A program made the position numbers and the translations under genes. A model generated the notes under the pieces. The model worked only from the letters and a program-made list of their open reading frames with translations, was not told the DNA's origin and did no database searches. From Coraliomargarita algicola (lineage in GTDB: Bacteria > Verrucomicrobiota > Verrucomicrobiia > Opitutales > Coraliomargaritaceae): a stretch of 64,000 nt of DNA. The stretch spans positions 4,429,001-4,493,000 of the forward strand of contig NZ_CP138858.1 in NCBI RefSeq assembly GCF_033878955.1, read 5' to 3'. Positions 35,849 through 44,379 of this stretch are shown in pieces; position 1 is the stretch's first letter, and each line of letters opens with the position of its first letter.

Positions 35849-36580
35849 CTATTTTGCGCGTCGGCGCAGCATGACAAAGCCGAGGGCGCACATCCCGCCA
35901 AGCAGGGCGAAGGTTTCTGGCTCAGGTACTTGAGTGAGGCGAACTTCAGAGAGTCCTACGCGGTTGCCGCTATGGTTGCTCGAAAGTGTGACTGTGAAGG
36001 ATTGTATGCCGCTGTAGACAATGCCTTCACCAAAGATAAATTGCTCTGCTGCCACGCTGCTCGCGGCACCCGGACGCTCTAGCATCGTGGCCGAGTATGT
36101 GTCGCCTACTTGAATCGAAGCATCGGTGTCGCTATAGAATGATACAGAAAAGTCTTTGGTTTGATTGGATTCGTTATCATGCGTGTAATTCCATAAAATA
36201 ATGGAATCGATGTCGTCGTAAACATCACCTAGAGTGAAGGTCAATATGGGGGCCGTGCCTGATGTAAAATAATCCGGATTATTTGCGGGGGTGACATAGC
36301 TGTTGGCAACCCCATCCAGAGTCTCCGTCGTAGCCAGTGCAATGCTTACGTCAGTGCCAGTGGCTAGAGTCGTGGAACTAGCATCGTAAGTAAGGCTGCT
36401 GCCGCCTCCATTTTGCGTGCCGCTCACGAGGTAGCTTAGGCTGGATCCCGCGTTAGCCGCCACATTTGAAATGGGAGTATTTGGGTTGATGATTATGGAG
36501 GCGCTAGCCGACGAAAGGCCAAGCGTCAGAGCCAGGCTGAAAAGAGTCGCCTGAAGAGATTTGATTTTTGTGTTAATCAT
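35849..36580 (-). CDS. PEP-CTERM anchored surface protein
   Basis: 243 residues. Signal peptide MINTKIKSLQATLFSLALTLGLSSASA. The middle is a Ser/Thr-rich beta-sandwich (LTFTLGDVYDDIDSIILWNY, SGIQSFTVTLSSNHSGNRVG, LSEVRLTQ) like many PEP-CTERM proteins of unknown function. The end VPEPETFALLGGMCALGFVMLRRRAK is a textbook PEP-CTERM signal: PEP, hydrophobic helix, Arg cluster. Likely exported and transferred to a surface polysaccharide or matrix by exosortase/archaeosortase-type processing. A TTATGTAA site with the CTACTTGT tail lies 133 bp upstream and TTGCGTAA lies next to the start, so it may belong to the LacI-type regulon. A strong terminator follows it. Confidence 0.85.
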   Translation of the reverse strand: MINTKIKSLQATLFSLALTLGLSSASASIIINPNTPISNVAANAGSSLSYLVSGTQNGGGSSLTYDASSTTLATGTDVSIALATTETLDGVANSYVTPANNPDYFTSGTAPILTFTLGDVYDDIDSIILWNYTHDNESNQTKDFSVSFYSDTDASIQVGDTYSATMLERPGAASSVAAEQFIFGEGIVYSGIQSFTVTLSSNHSGNRVGLSEVRLTQVPEPETFALLGGMCALGFVMLRRRAK

Positions 36581-36712
36581 AATTGCGTAAGGTTAGCTGA
36601 GTTCTATAATTCATCCCCCTAAGGTTCAGGTCAAAATACTTATCTACGATGACAACTTACATCGAATCTTTGGATGCTTGTTGAGTCAATGGCTCTGGGG
36701 CGCCGGAAAAAG

Positions 36713-36720
36713 TTATGTAA
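36713..36720. promoter_or_regulatory. Candidate LacI-family operator, site G (TTATGTAA variant)
   Basis: GTTATGTAATCCTACTTGT, about 133 bp upstream of the PEP-CTERM gene. One base off the core, but it shares the CTACTTGT tail seen at sites A and B. Confidence 0.35.
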
Positions 36721-36770
36721 TCCTACTTGTTGCATGATTTGCGAGATTGCATTCGAGCGGGAATTAGTAA

Positions 36771-38231
36771 TCACCCATCGTTATCGTCATCTTTGCTACG
36801 GCGCTCTCGTTTTGCTTTTCTCAAATTACGGATGTCTTCTTGCGTGGGTAATTTGAAATAAGAATCTCTTGGGTTCTCTGCGAATAAGAGTTGATCATCA
36901 CCATAGTAAGCCTGTTCGCTTTTTAGTTCGTGCAACATTCGCTCGACAACTTCCTTATACTCGGGTTCGTCGGCGAGGTTGTTAGTTTCCCAAGGATCCT
37001 TCTTTAAATCAAATAGCAGCGTTTTGTTGATCTCGGTAAACTGGATCAATTTCCACCTTTCATCGCGAATGGCTCTTTGGTTCCGCTGATAGGCAAACAT
37101 CAGTTGCTCGCGAAGCGTATCGACCTTACCTTCGATAACTGGAACCATACTAATACCATCGATGCCTTGTGGCATAGGTGCACCTGTCAATTCACATACG
37201 GTTGGATACACGTCGTGGATATACATAAGGGCATCGGAACTACCCTTGGGAATTCCGGGACCGGCAAACATCATCGGCACCTTCATCACATCATCGTAGA
37301 GACTTTGTTTGCCCATCAGTCCATGACTGCCGATGGCTAAGCCCTGATCGGATGAGAAGATGATGATGGTATCTTTCGTCAAATTCATTTGATCTAACTT
37401 GTCCAGTAGGCGTCCAATATCGACATCCATGCTAGTAATGATTGCGAAGTAGTCTTCTATATGGCCGCGAATGGCCTCTTCGGTGCGTGGCCACGCTTCA
37501 ATCATTTCATCGCGCGCTAGCATCGTGCTCTTGCCGATATCCCAGGGATGACTGGGCAGATAGTTTTCCGGCAGCGGTATTTTCTCGCGATCATACATAT
37601 CGTGAAATTCCTGTGCCGACAAGCGCGGGTCGTGCGGGCCGGGGATTCCCAGATACATAAAGAAGGGCTTGCTGGTATCCCGATCTTTTTCGAGATATTG
37701 AATCGCGTCGTTGATTATCGAGCGTGCCGCGTAGCCGGTCCTCTGCTCTTGGACCATGTTGATATCACCATAGTAGTCGAATTGTGTCCGAATGTGGGGG
37801 AGGTTGGCGGAGCCGCTTTTTTCGCGATTATAGGTTTCGTAGCCAGCGGCTTTCATCGACTTCGGAAAGGTGTATCCTTTGCCATTGTCGCGTGGGTTAT
37901 TTCCACTGGTATTGCCGCCGTTGAAATGAAAGAAGGTATTCCCCGTCATATTCATATTCCTGGCCGGGATGCACACCGCCGCTGTATTGCCCCCGAAGCA
38001 ATAGGCGTTGCTAAAGATAAAGCTACGCGCCGCCAATCGATCCAGGTTGGGGGTGATGATATCCTCCTGTCCCAAGGCTTTGATGGTGTTATAGCGCTGG
38101 TCGTCCATGAAGATGTAAACCACGTTCGCTTGATCTGCGGTAGGATTTAATTCAGCAGTTGCGCCCGTGTGTCCCCAGCAATGTGCGACTGCGCCCAACA
38201 CGAGCATTATGAGTTTTCTGATATTGGGCAT
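36771..38231 (-). CDS. Secreted S1 sulfatase (CIPAR type)
   Basis: 486 residues. Signal peptide about MPNIRKLIMLVLGAVAHCWG HTGATA. Metal motif VYIFMDDQRYNTI; formylglycine motif CIPAR with Cys87, fitting C-x-P-x-R with Ala in place of Ser; the preceding FGGNTAAVC and following NMNMTGNTFF are typical of the choline-sulfatase/iduronate-like branch with this motif. GIPGPHDPR and FSSDQGLAIGSHGLMGKQS complete the active site. The charged tail (KAKRERRSKDDDNDG) is unusual. It lies 30 bp downstream of the GH89 gene, same strand, so it is likely the second gene of a GH89-sulfatase transcript. Confidence 0.88.
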   Translation of the reverse strand: MPNIRKLIMLVLGAVAHCWGHTGATAELNPTADQANVVYIFMDDQRYNTIKALGQEDIITPNLDRLAARSFIFSNAYCFGGNTAAVCIPARNMNMTGNTFFHFNGGNTSGNNPRDNGKGYTFPKSMKAAGYETYNREKSGSANLPHIRTQFDYYGDINMVQEQRTGYAARSIINDAIQYLEKDRDTSKPFFMYLGIPGPHDPRLSAQEFHDMYDREKIPLPENYLPSHPWDIGKSTMLARDEMIEAWPRTEEAIRGHIEDYFAIITSMDVDIGRLLDKLDQMNLTKDTIIIFSSDQGLAIGSHGLMGKQSLYDDVMKVPMMFAGPGIPKGSSDALMYIHDVYPTVCELTGAPMPQGIDGISMVPVIEGKVDTLREQLMFAYQRNQRAIRDERWKLIQFTEINKTLLFDLKKDPWETNNLADEPEYKEVVERMLHELKSEQAYYGDDQLLFAENPRDSYFKLPTQEDIRNLRKAKRERRSKDDDNDG

Positions 38232-38261
38232 GGTTTTTACCTAATTGTCTAATTGAAGTTG

Positions 38262-40895
38262 CTAGTCAGCTTTCTTGAAGTGCAGGTCAACGGAGAGCTT
38301 GTTTTCCGGGCGACCTTGAACTGTAATGCGAATGTTGTAATCGATACCAAAAGCGGGCTCTGGGCACTCTACGGTGTAAATGTTGTTGCTTGGGTTGCGT
38401 GATGCCCAACCGGAATGTTTATCTGTTGAAATCACCTTGCCCGCTTCAAGTAGTTCGACTTGGAGTAGCTTTAGGTTGGATGGGCCTTGCTTGTGTTTGA
38501 AGGTGACAAAGTAGTTGCCTTCACCTTCAAGATACTCAGTTACGGGGAAGGAGAGTTGGGTGCTTTTCTGGTCAACATTAATATTTTCGCTGTTGCAGCT
38601 GCCGATGATTTCCCCGGGATTTTGTTTGAGCTTGGCGAGTTGATGTTGATCCTGAGTGAGTTCGCGAATGGCTTTCTCATATTTGATGTAAAAGCGCTTG
38701 GCGAGCTCGACTTCATCGCCGCTTGTCGCAGGCGAATCGACCTTTCCAGGTAGGGTGGCCCAATCCATTTCCCAATCGGCTAGCTCATCAAAAAAGTCAT
38801 TTGCCCGCAATGCGGCGCGGCCATGCACTTGTTTGATTTTGCTTTCATCGTAAGGCGTGCCATCGACAATATGTTGGCGCAGCATTGAGTTATGCTTTTG
38901 CCAGCGCACCAAGTAATAGTCTTTGATCAAGCCAGACCATTCGCGCCAGCCGTAGTCAAAGATACGTGGTCCTCGGCTATCCAAGGGCCCCCAGAGAGTG
39001 ACGAGTGTGCGCGCATTCTTTTCGTAAAGATCACTCTCTGCTTCAGTGGTGCCAAAGGAACGGGCATCACTGATCCACTTGTTAAGTGAATACTCTTCGC
39101 GTGGACGGATGAGTGTGTCGATATCCAGCAGCAGTGTTTCGAATTCTTTGGTCGCTTGATCGAATGCCTCTAGGTCACGTTTTTCCCATGCTGCTTTAAC
39201 TTTAGGGTGTAGGTTTTGCGCATGGTTACTCAATACTTGGCGACCGATGTCGACGATGTCGAAGCGGTATCCGTCTGAGTCTTTGAGCTTGTCAGCATCT
39301 TTAAGTAGTAAAAACCAGGCGTTGAGCAAATCGATCTGAGAGTAGGGAATCTTAAATCCAGCATTGGGGCCGGATTTTTTGACATCTATTTCAGGGCGAG
39401 CAGCGACCATGGATGAGAGTTCAGTGCCGTCGGTATTTTCACCGTAGGGACCTTTGGCGATCAGATCCCAAGCTTTATTTGCATTCTCAGAAGGCGCACC
39501 GTAGCGACGATGCGCATAGTGGTGCAGCCATTGAGTTAAATCAACCGGGCCATCTTTCCAAATCAGATCAAAAGCCAGCTCATAATAAACAGGGTTGTTG
39601 TCGATGCCTTCCATGAACAAGCCCATGCCGACATAGTTGGGCATGTCGTTTTTCCATTGCATATATGGATTTGAGGCCAGCAGCGCCAGGTCGCCATGCA
39701 GGTTAATGCGACCGCCGAAGTTGTTCAATGGGCCCGCCACAAATTCAATGTCCCAGAAGTCATCATTTCTATCATGGCGCTTCCCACCCAGATCCAAAAT
39801 GAAAATGTCCTCTTTAGGGATCGCGGTCGCAATGGGTTTGCGGATCGTCCAGGATTGCATGGCAATTTTACCCTCCGGATCGTGTGCTTTAATGAGTGTG
39901 TGAATTTTCTTACCGACCTTAGCGAGATAGTCATCCCCTTCAACCGGGGGGGAGCCTTCATGGAATGGGTCGCAGCCATAGAGATGAGAAGTACCAAACA
40001 TCTCCTCCTGCTTCGCTAGGAAGGTGCGGCCCATTTTATCAAATAGCGGGTCCAGTGGGTCAAGTTGCGCAGCACCTTCAAACCAGACCCAATTATGTTT
40101 GTAGCTGATCTGGTTATCCGGAAATTTCTCTTTCAGTAGGCGTGGCACATGGCCCGTAAATCCTTGCTGGATGGGGGTCATCCCTAACTCAATTTGACGA
40201 TCAATAATTTGCTTACCCAGCACTTTGCTCTGATCGATCCAGGATTTTGGAAGGGGGCCGCCATGAGCTTCGATATTAGTCATCCATTGCCAGGCAAAGA
40301 ATGCGGGGCCGACGAGGAATTCGCGTGCTTCCAAATCGGTGAAGCCGTATTCCAGCAATGTTTCATACCAAACCGCTTCAAGGCCAATGACGGAAAGCGG
40401 GTGGTTGATTCCCTGCATTGCCATGAAGTCGATTTCACGTTCCCATCGATTCTCCCAGTTCCACCAAGCACCGGTGTAGGACAGGGTGCAGTAGTTGAAG
40501 TAAGTGCGGCGCTTCAGTGGAGTGGTGACCGTGACTGACTCGCCGACTTTGGGGAGTGGCGTCGGGATATCCATTTGATCGCCACACCATGAAAGATGGC
40601 AAAAGGCACGATTCTTGAGATACCAGTTAAAGCCAGAAGCTACAGATACTCCATTGTTGCCACGTATGAGTATTTTGCCGTCAGCAGTGTCGGACACTGA
40701 GAAGGTATCCAAGCCTTCTTTCTTAGGTAGCGAGGTATCCACGACGAACTTAGCTGCGTGTTGAGGAGCGATCCGTTGAATCAGCTGATGTGCCGCTTGA
40801 TCTGCCGGATTCGCAGCCTGAGCTACGTTGATAGTGAATACCGCGAGTGTCAGTAGGAGAAGTTTTATGTGTATTGTTCGCATCAGAAGTATCAT
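38262..40895 (-). CDS. Secreted alpha-N-acetylglucosaminidase, GH89
   Basis: 877 residues (876 to 873 if the ATG at 40883 is used, which gives a cleaner signal peptide, MRTIHIKLLLLTLAVFTINVAQA). N-terminal domain, then the GH89 barrel with YFNYCTLSYTGAWWNWENRW and EREIDFMAMQGINHPLSV, hallmark NAGLU sequences. Catalytic Glu candidates are in CDPFHEGSPP and in FMEGIDNNPVYY. The C-terminal alpha-helical domain is followed by about 100 residues of beta structure. Known GH89 enzymes remove alpha-GlcNAc from heparan sulfate ends or from class III mucin glycans. Paired with a sulfatase and divergent from an SSS symporter, with a TTACGTAA site between them. Confidence 0.93.
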   Translation of the reverse strand: MILLMRTIHIKLLLLTLAVFTINVAQAANPADQAAHQLIQRIAPQHAAKFVVDTSLPKKEGLDTFSVSDTADGKILIRGNNGVSVASGFNWYLKNRAFCHLSWCGDQMDIPTPLPKVGESVTVTTPLKRRTYFNYCTLSYTGAWWNWENRWEREIDFMAMQGINHPLSVIGLEAVWYETLLEYGFTDLEAREFLVGPAFFAWQWMTNIEAHGGPLPKSWIDQSKVLGKQIIDRQIELGMTPIQQGFTGHVPRLLKEKFPDNQISYKHNWVWFEGAAQLDPLDPLFDKMGRTFLAKQEEMFGTSHLYGCDPFHEGSPPVEGDDYLAKVGKKIHTLIKAHDPEGKIAMQSWTIRKPIATAIPKEDIFILDLGGKRHDRNDDFWDIEFVAGPLNNFGGRINLHGDLALLASNPYMQWKNDMPNYVGMGLFMEGIDNNPVYYELAFDLIWKDGPVDLTQWLHHYAHRRYGAPSENANKAWDLIAKGPYGENTDGTELSSMVAARPEIDVKKSGPNAGFKIPYSQIDLLNAWFLLLKDADKLKDSDGYRFDIVDIGRQVLSNHAQNLHPKVKAAWEKRDLEAFDQATKEFETLLLDIDTLIRPREEYSLNKWISDARSFGTTEAESDLYEKNARTLVTLWGPLDSRGPRIFDYGWREWSGLIKDYYLVRWQKHNSMLRQHIVDGTPYDESKIKQVHGRAALRANDFFDELADWEMDWATLPGKVDSPATSGDEVELAKRFYIKYEKAIRELTQDQHQLAKLKQNPGEIIGSCNSENINVDQKSTQLSFPVTEYLEGEGNYFVTFKHKQGPSNLKLLQVELLEAGKVISTDKHSGWASRNPSNNIYTVECPEPAFGIDYNIRITVQGRPENKLSVDLHFKKAD

Positions 40896-40950
40896 GTAAA
40901 TTCATCACACTGAATACATTCTCGCAAGTGAAAGTCGGGCTGTGTGTCGG

Positions 40951-40958
40951 TTACGTAA
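40951..40958. promoter_or_regulatory. Candidate LacI-family operator, site F
   Basis: TTACGTAA in GGTTACGTAACTTAA, between the divergent GH89 (56 bp away) and SSS symporter (72 bp away) genes; well placed to control both. Confidence 0.55.
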
Positions 40959-41029
40959 CTTAATGATGTGTCATCCTTTACTGGTCTTTGCAGCCACTCG
41001 GATTAGTGTGTGGGGCAATTAAGATAATT

Positions 41030-42877
41030 ATGTACTTAGCATCCATCACACTCACCACAATTGATTGGGCGATACTTGTCGCTTTTTTCATTATCGTTTT
41101 ATCGATTGGCTATGTTGCCTCCAGGAGTGCCGGGAAGAGCACCTCCGAGTTTTTCCTGGGCGGGCGGGGAATGCCGTGGTGGCTATTGGGGATTTCGATG
41201 GTCGCATGTACTTTTTCTGCGGATACACCCAATCTGGTCACCGATTTGGTGCGTCAGGATGGTATCGCCAAGAACTGGGTGTGGTGGGCCTTTTTGATCA
41301 CTGGTATGGTCACTGTATTTATCTATGCAAAGCTTTGGCGGCGCTCTGAAGTGATGACCGACCTCGAGTATTATGAGTTGCGATATCATGGGAATGTGGC
41401 GGCTTTTTTACGCGGCTTCCGATCGGTCTTTCTCGGACTGTTCTTTAATGTGCTGATTATGGCGACGGTGACGCTCGCTATTATCAAATATGGTCAGATT
41501 TTATTTGGATTACCCGCATGGCAGTGTGTGCTTTTTGGTTCCATCGGTGTGGTCATTTACGCCACGCTGGGCGGTTTGAAGGGGGTCATTTGGGCTGACT
41601 TTTTTCAGTATTCTATTGCGATGTTTGGTGCCGTTTATGCCGCTTATGTGGCAATTCAGCAACCCGAAGTGCAGGCCATTGGCGGCTTGTCCGGTATGTT
41701 GTCTGCAGATTCTCCCATCGCGAGTAAGTTGGCTATTTTTCCTGATCCAGGGGACCTTTCATTGCTCGTGAGTATGTTGATTATACCGATTGCTGTGCAA
41801 TGGTGGGCTGTCTGGTATCCCGGTGCGGAACCAGGCGGTGGCGGCTATATCGCGCAACGCATGCTTTCGGCGAAAGATGAGAAGAACGCGATTGGAGCGA
41901 CGCTGCTTTTTAATTTCATGCATTACGCGATCCGTCCATGGCCTTGGATTCTGGTTGCTCTGGCCTCGTTACTAGTGTTTCCCGAACTGAGTGATATCGG
42001 GGAGCAGTTTCCCGGGATCGATGCGCAGTATCTTGCACATGATGTCGCGTATCCTGCGATGATCAGTAAGCTGGGGCCAGGTATGCTCGGTATCGTTATC
42101 GCATCGATCGTGGCCGCTTATATGTCGACGATCGGCACGCACTTGAACTGGGGCTCGTCGTATTTGGTCAACGATTTCTACAGTCGCTTCATTGTTAAGG
42201 ATGCCAGTCAGCAGCACCTTGTCCGGGTGGGGCGTATTTGCACAGTGGTCTTAATGGTGATTGCCGGAGTGTTGGCGCTTAAGTTGGAGAGCGCTTCGCA
42301 GGCCTTCGAGTTGTTGTTGCTTTCCGGTGCGGGCACAGGTGCGATTTATCTGATGCGCTGGTTCTGGTGGCGCATTAATGCAGTCACTGAGATCGTGGCG
42401 ATGTTTGGCGCAATTATTACCGGTGTCGTTTTGGTTTTCTTCGTCGATGCCGATGCCTTGGCCATTCGGAGTGAGAGCTTTAGTCTGGACGGGAGTTCTT
42501 GCCGACTGCTCTTGGCGATTCTGATAAATACGGTGATTTGGGTGACGACTGCCTTGCTGACAAAGCCTGAGAAGAAGGAGACACTCTACGAATTCTACCG
42601 CAAAACCAAGCCAGGTGGACCCGGTTGGGCCAAGTTACGAGCACTCGCTGAAGCGGACGGGGTAGATATCGAGGGCGACAGCAAAGGGAAAGCATGGGAG
42701 CTTCCTTACGAGCTTCTTTGTGTCTTTGTCGGCACCATTATGATTTATGCCTGCCTGTTCTCGATCGGTAATTTCCTCTTTGGAAATCTGGTATATGCGG
42801 CATTGCTGCTACTTCTGTCCGGCGTGTGCTGTGTGATTATTTTTAAGCTCTTTAATCGAACCCGGGCGGTTGGTTGA
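41030..42877 (+). CDS. Sodium:solute symporter (SSS family)
   Basis: 615 residues from ATG 41030 (the frame from 40988 only adds a non-membrane leader). About 14 hydrophobic segments with the SSS pattern: AILVAFFIIVLSIGYVASR, EFFLGGRGMPWWLLGISMVA, CTFSADTPNLVTDLVRQDG, YATLGGLKGVIWADFFQYSIA (the family GG-x-x-AV/GVIW..D..Q motif) and IVAAYMSTIGTHLNWGSSY. Such proteins cotransport sugars, sialic acid or related solutes with Na+. Divergent from GH89 with a shared operator-like site, so it probably takes up a sugar released by the glycan enzymes, possibly GlcNAc or galactose (inference). Confidence 0.9.
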   Translation: MYLASITLTTIDWAILVAFFIIVLSIGYVASRSAGKSTSEFFLGGRGMPWWLLGISMVACTFSADTPNLVTDLVRQDGIAKNWVWWAFLITGMVTVFIYAKLWRRSEVMTDLEYYELRYHGNVAAFLRGFRSVFLGLFFNVLIMATVTLAIIKYGQILFGLPAWQCVLFGSIGVVIYATLGGLKGVIWADFFQYSIAMFGAVYAAYVAIQQPEVQAIGGLSGMLSADSPIASKLAIFPDPGDLSLLVSMLIIPIAVQWWAVWYPGAEPGGGGYIAQRMLSAKDEKNAIGATLLFNFMHYAIRPWPWILVALASLLVFPELSDIGEQFPGIDAQYLAHDVAYPAMISKLGPGMLGIVIASIVAAYMSTIGTHLNWGSSYLVNDFYSRFIVKDASQQHLVRVGRICTVVLMVIAGVLALKLESASQAFELLLLSGAGTGAIYLMRWFWWRINAVTEIVAMFGAIITGVVLVFFVDADALAIRSESFSLDGSSCRLLLAILINTVIWVTTALLTKPEKKETLYEFYRKTKPGGPGWAKLRALAEADGVDIEGDSKGKAWELPYELLCVFVGTIMIYACLFSIGNFLFGNLVYAALLLLLSGVCCVIIFKLFNRTRAVG

Positions 42878-42901
42878 GTGACCTCTTTTGTTCGGTGGTA
42901 G

Positions 42902-42959
42902 GTGACTGCATTGTTGAATGTCTAAGTCGTTTTCGACGGACATGCGGCAATGTAGTCAC
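42902..42959. terminator. Inverted repeat between convergent genes (weak terminator candidate)
   Basis: Arms GTGACTGCATTG and CAATGTAGTCAC flank a smaller hairpin between the convergent symporter and hydrolase genes. No T-run, so its function as a terminator is uncertain. Confidence 0.35.
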
Positions 42960-43720
42960 TGCAGTTTGTTGAGAAATTGCCGTATCGCGCAGGCCGTGGG
43001 CTTGGGAGCTTCCAAGTGCGGGGCATGGCCTGAGTCATCGACAACAATGTGCTCCGTTTGGCTGTGGTCGCCGAGAGAGAGGACTTGGAGCATTTTTTCG
43101 GCGATCGTCGTATACTTATGATCGTTTCGGCCAGTTATGCATACAATGGGCATGGAGAGTTTGCTGAGCTGCGGCCACAGGTTGGGCACGCTGCCTTGAC
43201 CGAATTCACGCAGGTTACGAGCGAGGCCGGCTGTTGTGTGTGTACCACGATTTACCTGCATGCGCGTGCGCCAATCGTTGCGAATATTTTTTTGGCTGCG
43301 AATCATGGGAGTCTGCTGCCAAAATTCCAGAAATGCGCTCAGGCCCTTGCTCTCGATGGAAGACGCAAGTTCGGCATCGGTGCTACGGCGCTGGGCCCGT
43401 TCCGCTTCGTCTGCTATGCCCGGATTGGCACTGATAAGAATCAGTGCATCCCATGCCGCGGGCTGTTGGCAGGCGTGAACTAGGGCGGCTCGCGCTCCCA
43501 TGGAGTAGCCTAGTAGGATCTTGGGGGCTGCAGTTTGTAGCTGCTGGTTGTGCCGTTCGTGGTCGATAAAATCGATCATGTCAGCTGGCTTGCAAGGCAG
43601 CTGAGAATTGGTGGCGTGCCCCGGGAGGTCGGGACAATGCCATTGCGCGCCGACCAGCTCCGCGAAAGGAGCAAAATCATTGCCGCAACCAGTGAAACCG
43701 TGAAGTGCTAGAATCTGCAT
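42956..43720 (-). CDS. Alpha/beta hydrolase, MenH-like
   Basis: 254 residues from ATG 43720 (MQILALHGFTGCGNDF); the longer frame to 43792 lacks family similarity. Oxyanion-hole motif LHGFTGCG, nucleophile elbow GYSMGARAAL with the catalytic Ser, acid region GRNDHKYT and catalytic His in DSGHAPHLEAP. This pattern fits SHCHC synthase (MenH) of menaquinone biosynthesis, but no other men genes are in the window, so a general alpha/beta hydrolase cannot be excluded. Cytoplasmic. It is followed (in genome order) by a cyclophilin gene on the same strand. Confidence 0.7.
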   Translation of the reverse strand: MQILALHGFTGCGNDFAPFAELVGAQWHCPDLPGHATNSQLPCKPADMIDFIDHERHNQQLQTAAPKILLGYSMGARAALVHACQQPAAWDALILISANPGIADEAERAQRRSTDAELASSIESKGLSAFLEFWQQTPMIRSQKNIRNDWRTRMQVNRGTHTTAGLARNLREFGQGSVPNLWPQLSKLSMPIVCITGRNDHKYTTIAEKMLQVLSLGDHSQTEHIVVDDSGHAPHLEAPKPTACAIRQFLNKLQ

Positions 43721-43790
43721 TTGAATGGAGTGGAGAGTGGGCCGTGGAGAGTGGGGAGGCAAGCATGGCTTGGCGCCATTGATCAGACAC

Positions 43791-43819
43791 AAAAAAAGAC
43801 GGCTCGTTGCGAGCCGTCT
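43791..43819 (-). terminator. Rho-independent terminator of the cyclophilin gene
   Basis: AGACGGCTCG / CGAGCCGTCT, perfect 10-base stem with a TTG loop, followed on the minus strand by a run of seven T. Located 30 bp past the cyclophilin stop. Confidence 0.9.
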
Positions 43820-43849
43820 AGTGATTCAGTTCAAAATCTGTCTTCTGGA

Positions 43850-44317
43850 CTACTCGCTGACTGTGGCCGAGATGATTTTTTGCTCCTCAACCGGGCGGTC
43901 ACCGGGGCCTTTTTTGACCTTTTCCAGTTTTTCTACGACGTCCATGCCTTCGATCACTTCACCGAAGATGGTGTGGTTCATGTGGAGCCAAGGTGTGGCT
44001 GCAGTCGTGATGAAGAATTGGCTGCCGTTGGTGCCGGGACCTGCATTGGCCATGGCGAGCAGGCCGGGCTTGTCGAAAGTGAGATCGCGCGCACACTCGT
44101 CTTCGAAATTTTTGCCCCAGATGGACTCACCGCCGCGGCCTGTACCAGTGGGGTCGCCTCCTTGGATCATGAATTGCTCAATGATGCGGTGGAAGATCAC
44201 GCCGTTGTAGTAGCCGTTCTTACAGTGAGTGGTGAAGTTTTCGCAGGTCTTTGGCGCGACGTCGGCAAAGAGCTCGAAGGTGATGGAGCCTTGTGTGGTT
44301 TCGAGTGTAACTTTCAT
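43850..44317 (-). CDS. Peptidyl-prolyl cis-trans isomerase, cyclophilin type
   Basis: 155-residue cytoplasmic cyclophilin. MKVTLETTQGSITFELFADVAPKTCENF begins the fold; FHRIIEQFMIQGGDPTGTGRGG holds the catalytic Arg and the signature; ANAGPGTNGSQFFITTAATPWL and HTIFGEVIEGMDVVEKL complete the active site. The length is that of PpiB-type bacterial cyclophilins without signal peptide. Followed by a strong terminator. It lies 62 bp after the CobA-HemD gene on the same strand but probably has its own promoter. Confidence 0.95.
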   Translation of the reverse strand: MKVTLETTQGSITFELFADVAPKTCENFTTHCKNGYYNGVIFHRIIEQFMIQGGDPTGTGRGGESIWGKNFEDECARDLTFDKPGLLAMANAGPGTNGSQFFITTAATPWLHMNHTIFGEVIEGMDVVEKLEKVKKGPGDRPVEEQKIISATVSE

Positions 44318-44379
44318 AGTATGTGTGTTTGTGATTTATTTGGTTTTCGTCTTAATCGGATTGGGATTTAGAGTCGGAC

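Noticed and set aside
1..42877. SusC/SusD-type polysaccharide utilisation locus
   Set aside because: No TonB-dependent receptor or SusD-like lipoprotein in the window; uptake genes are ABC, MFS and SSS types.
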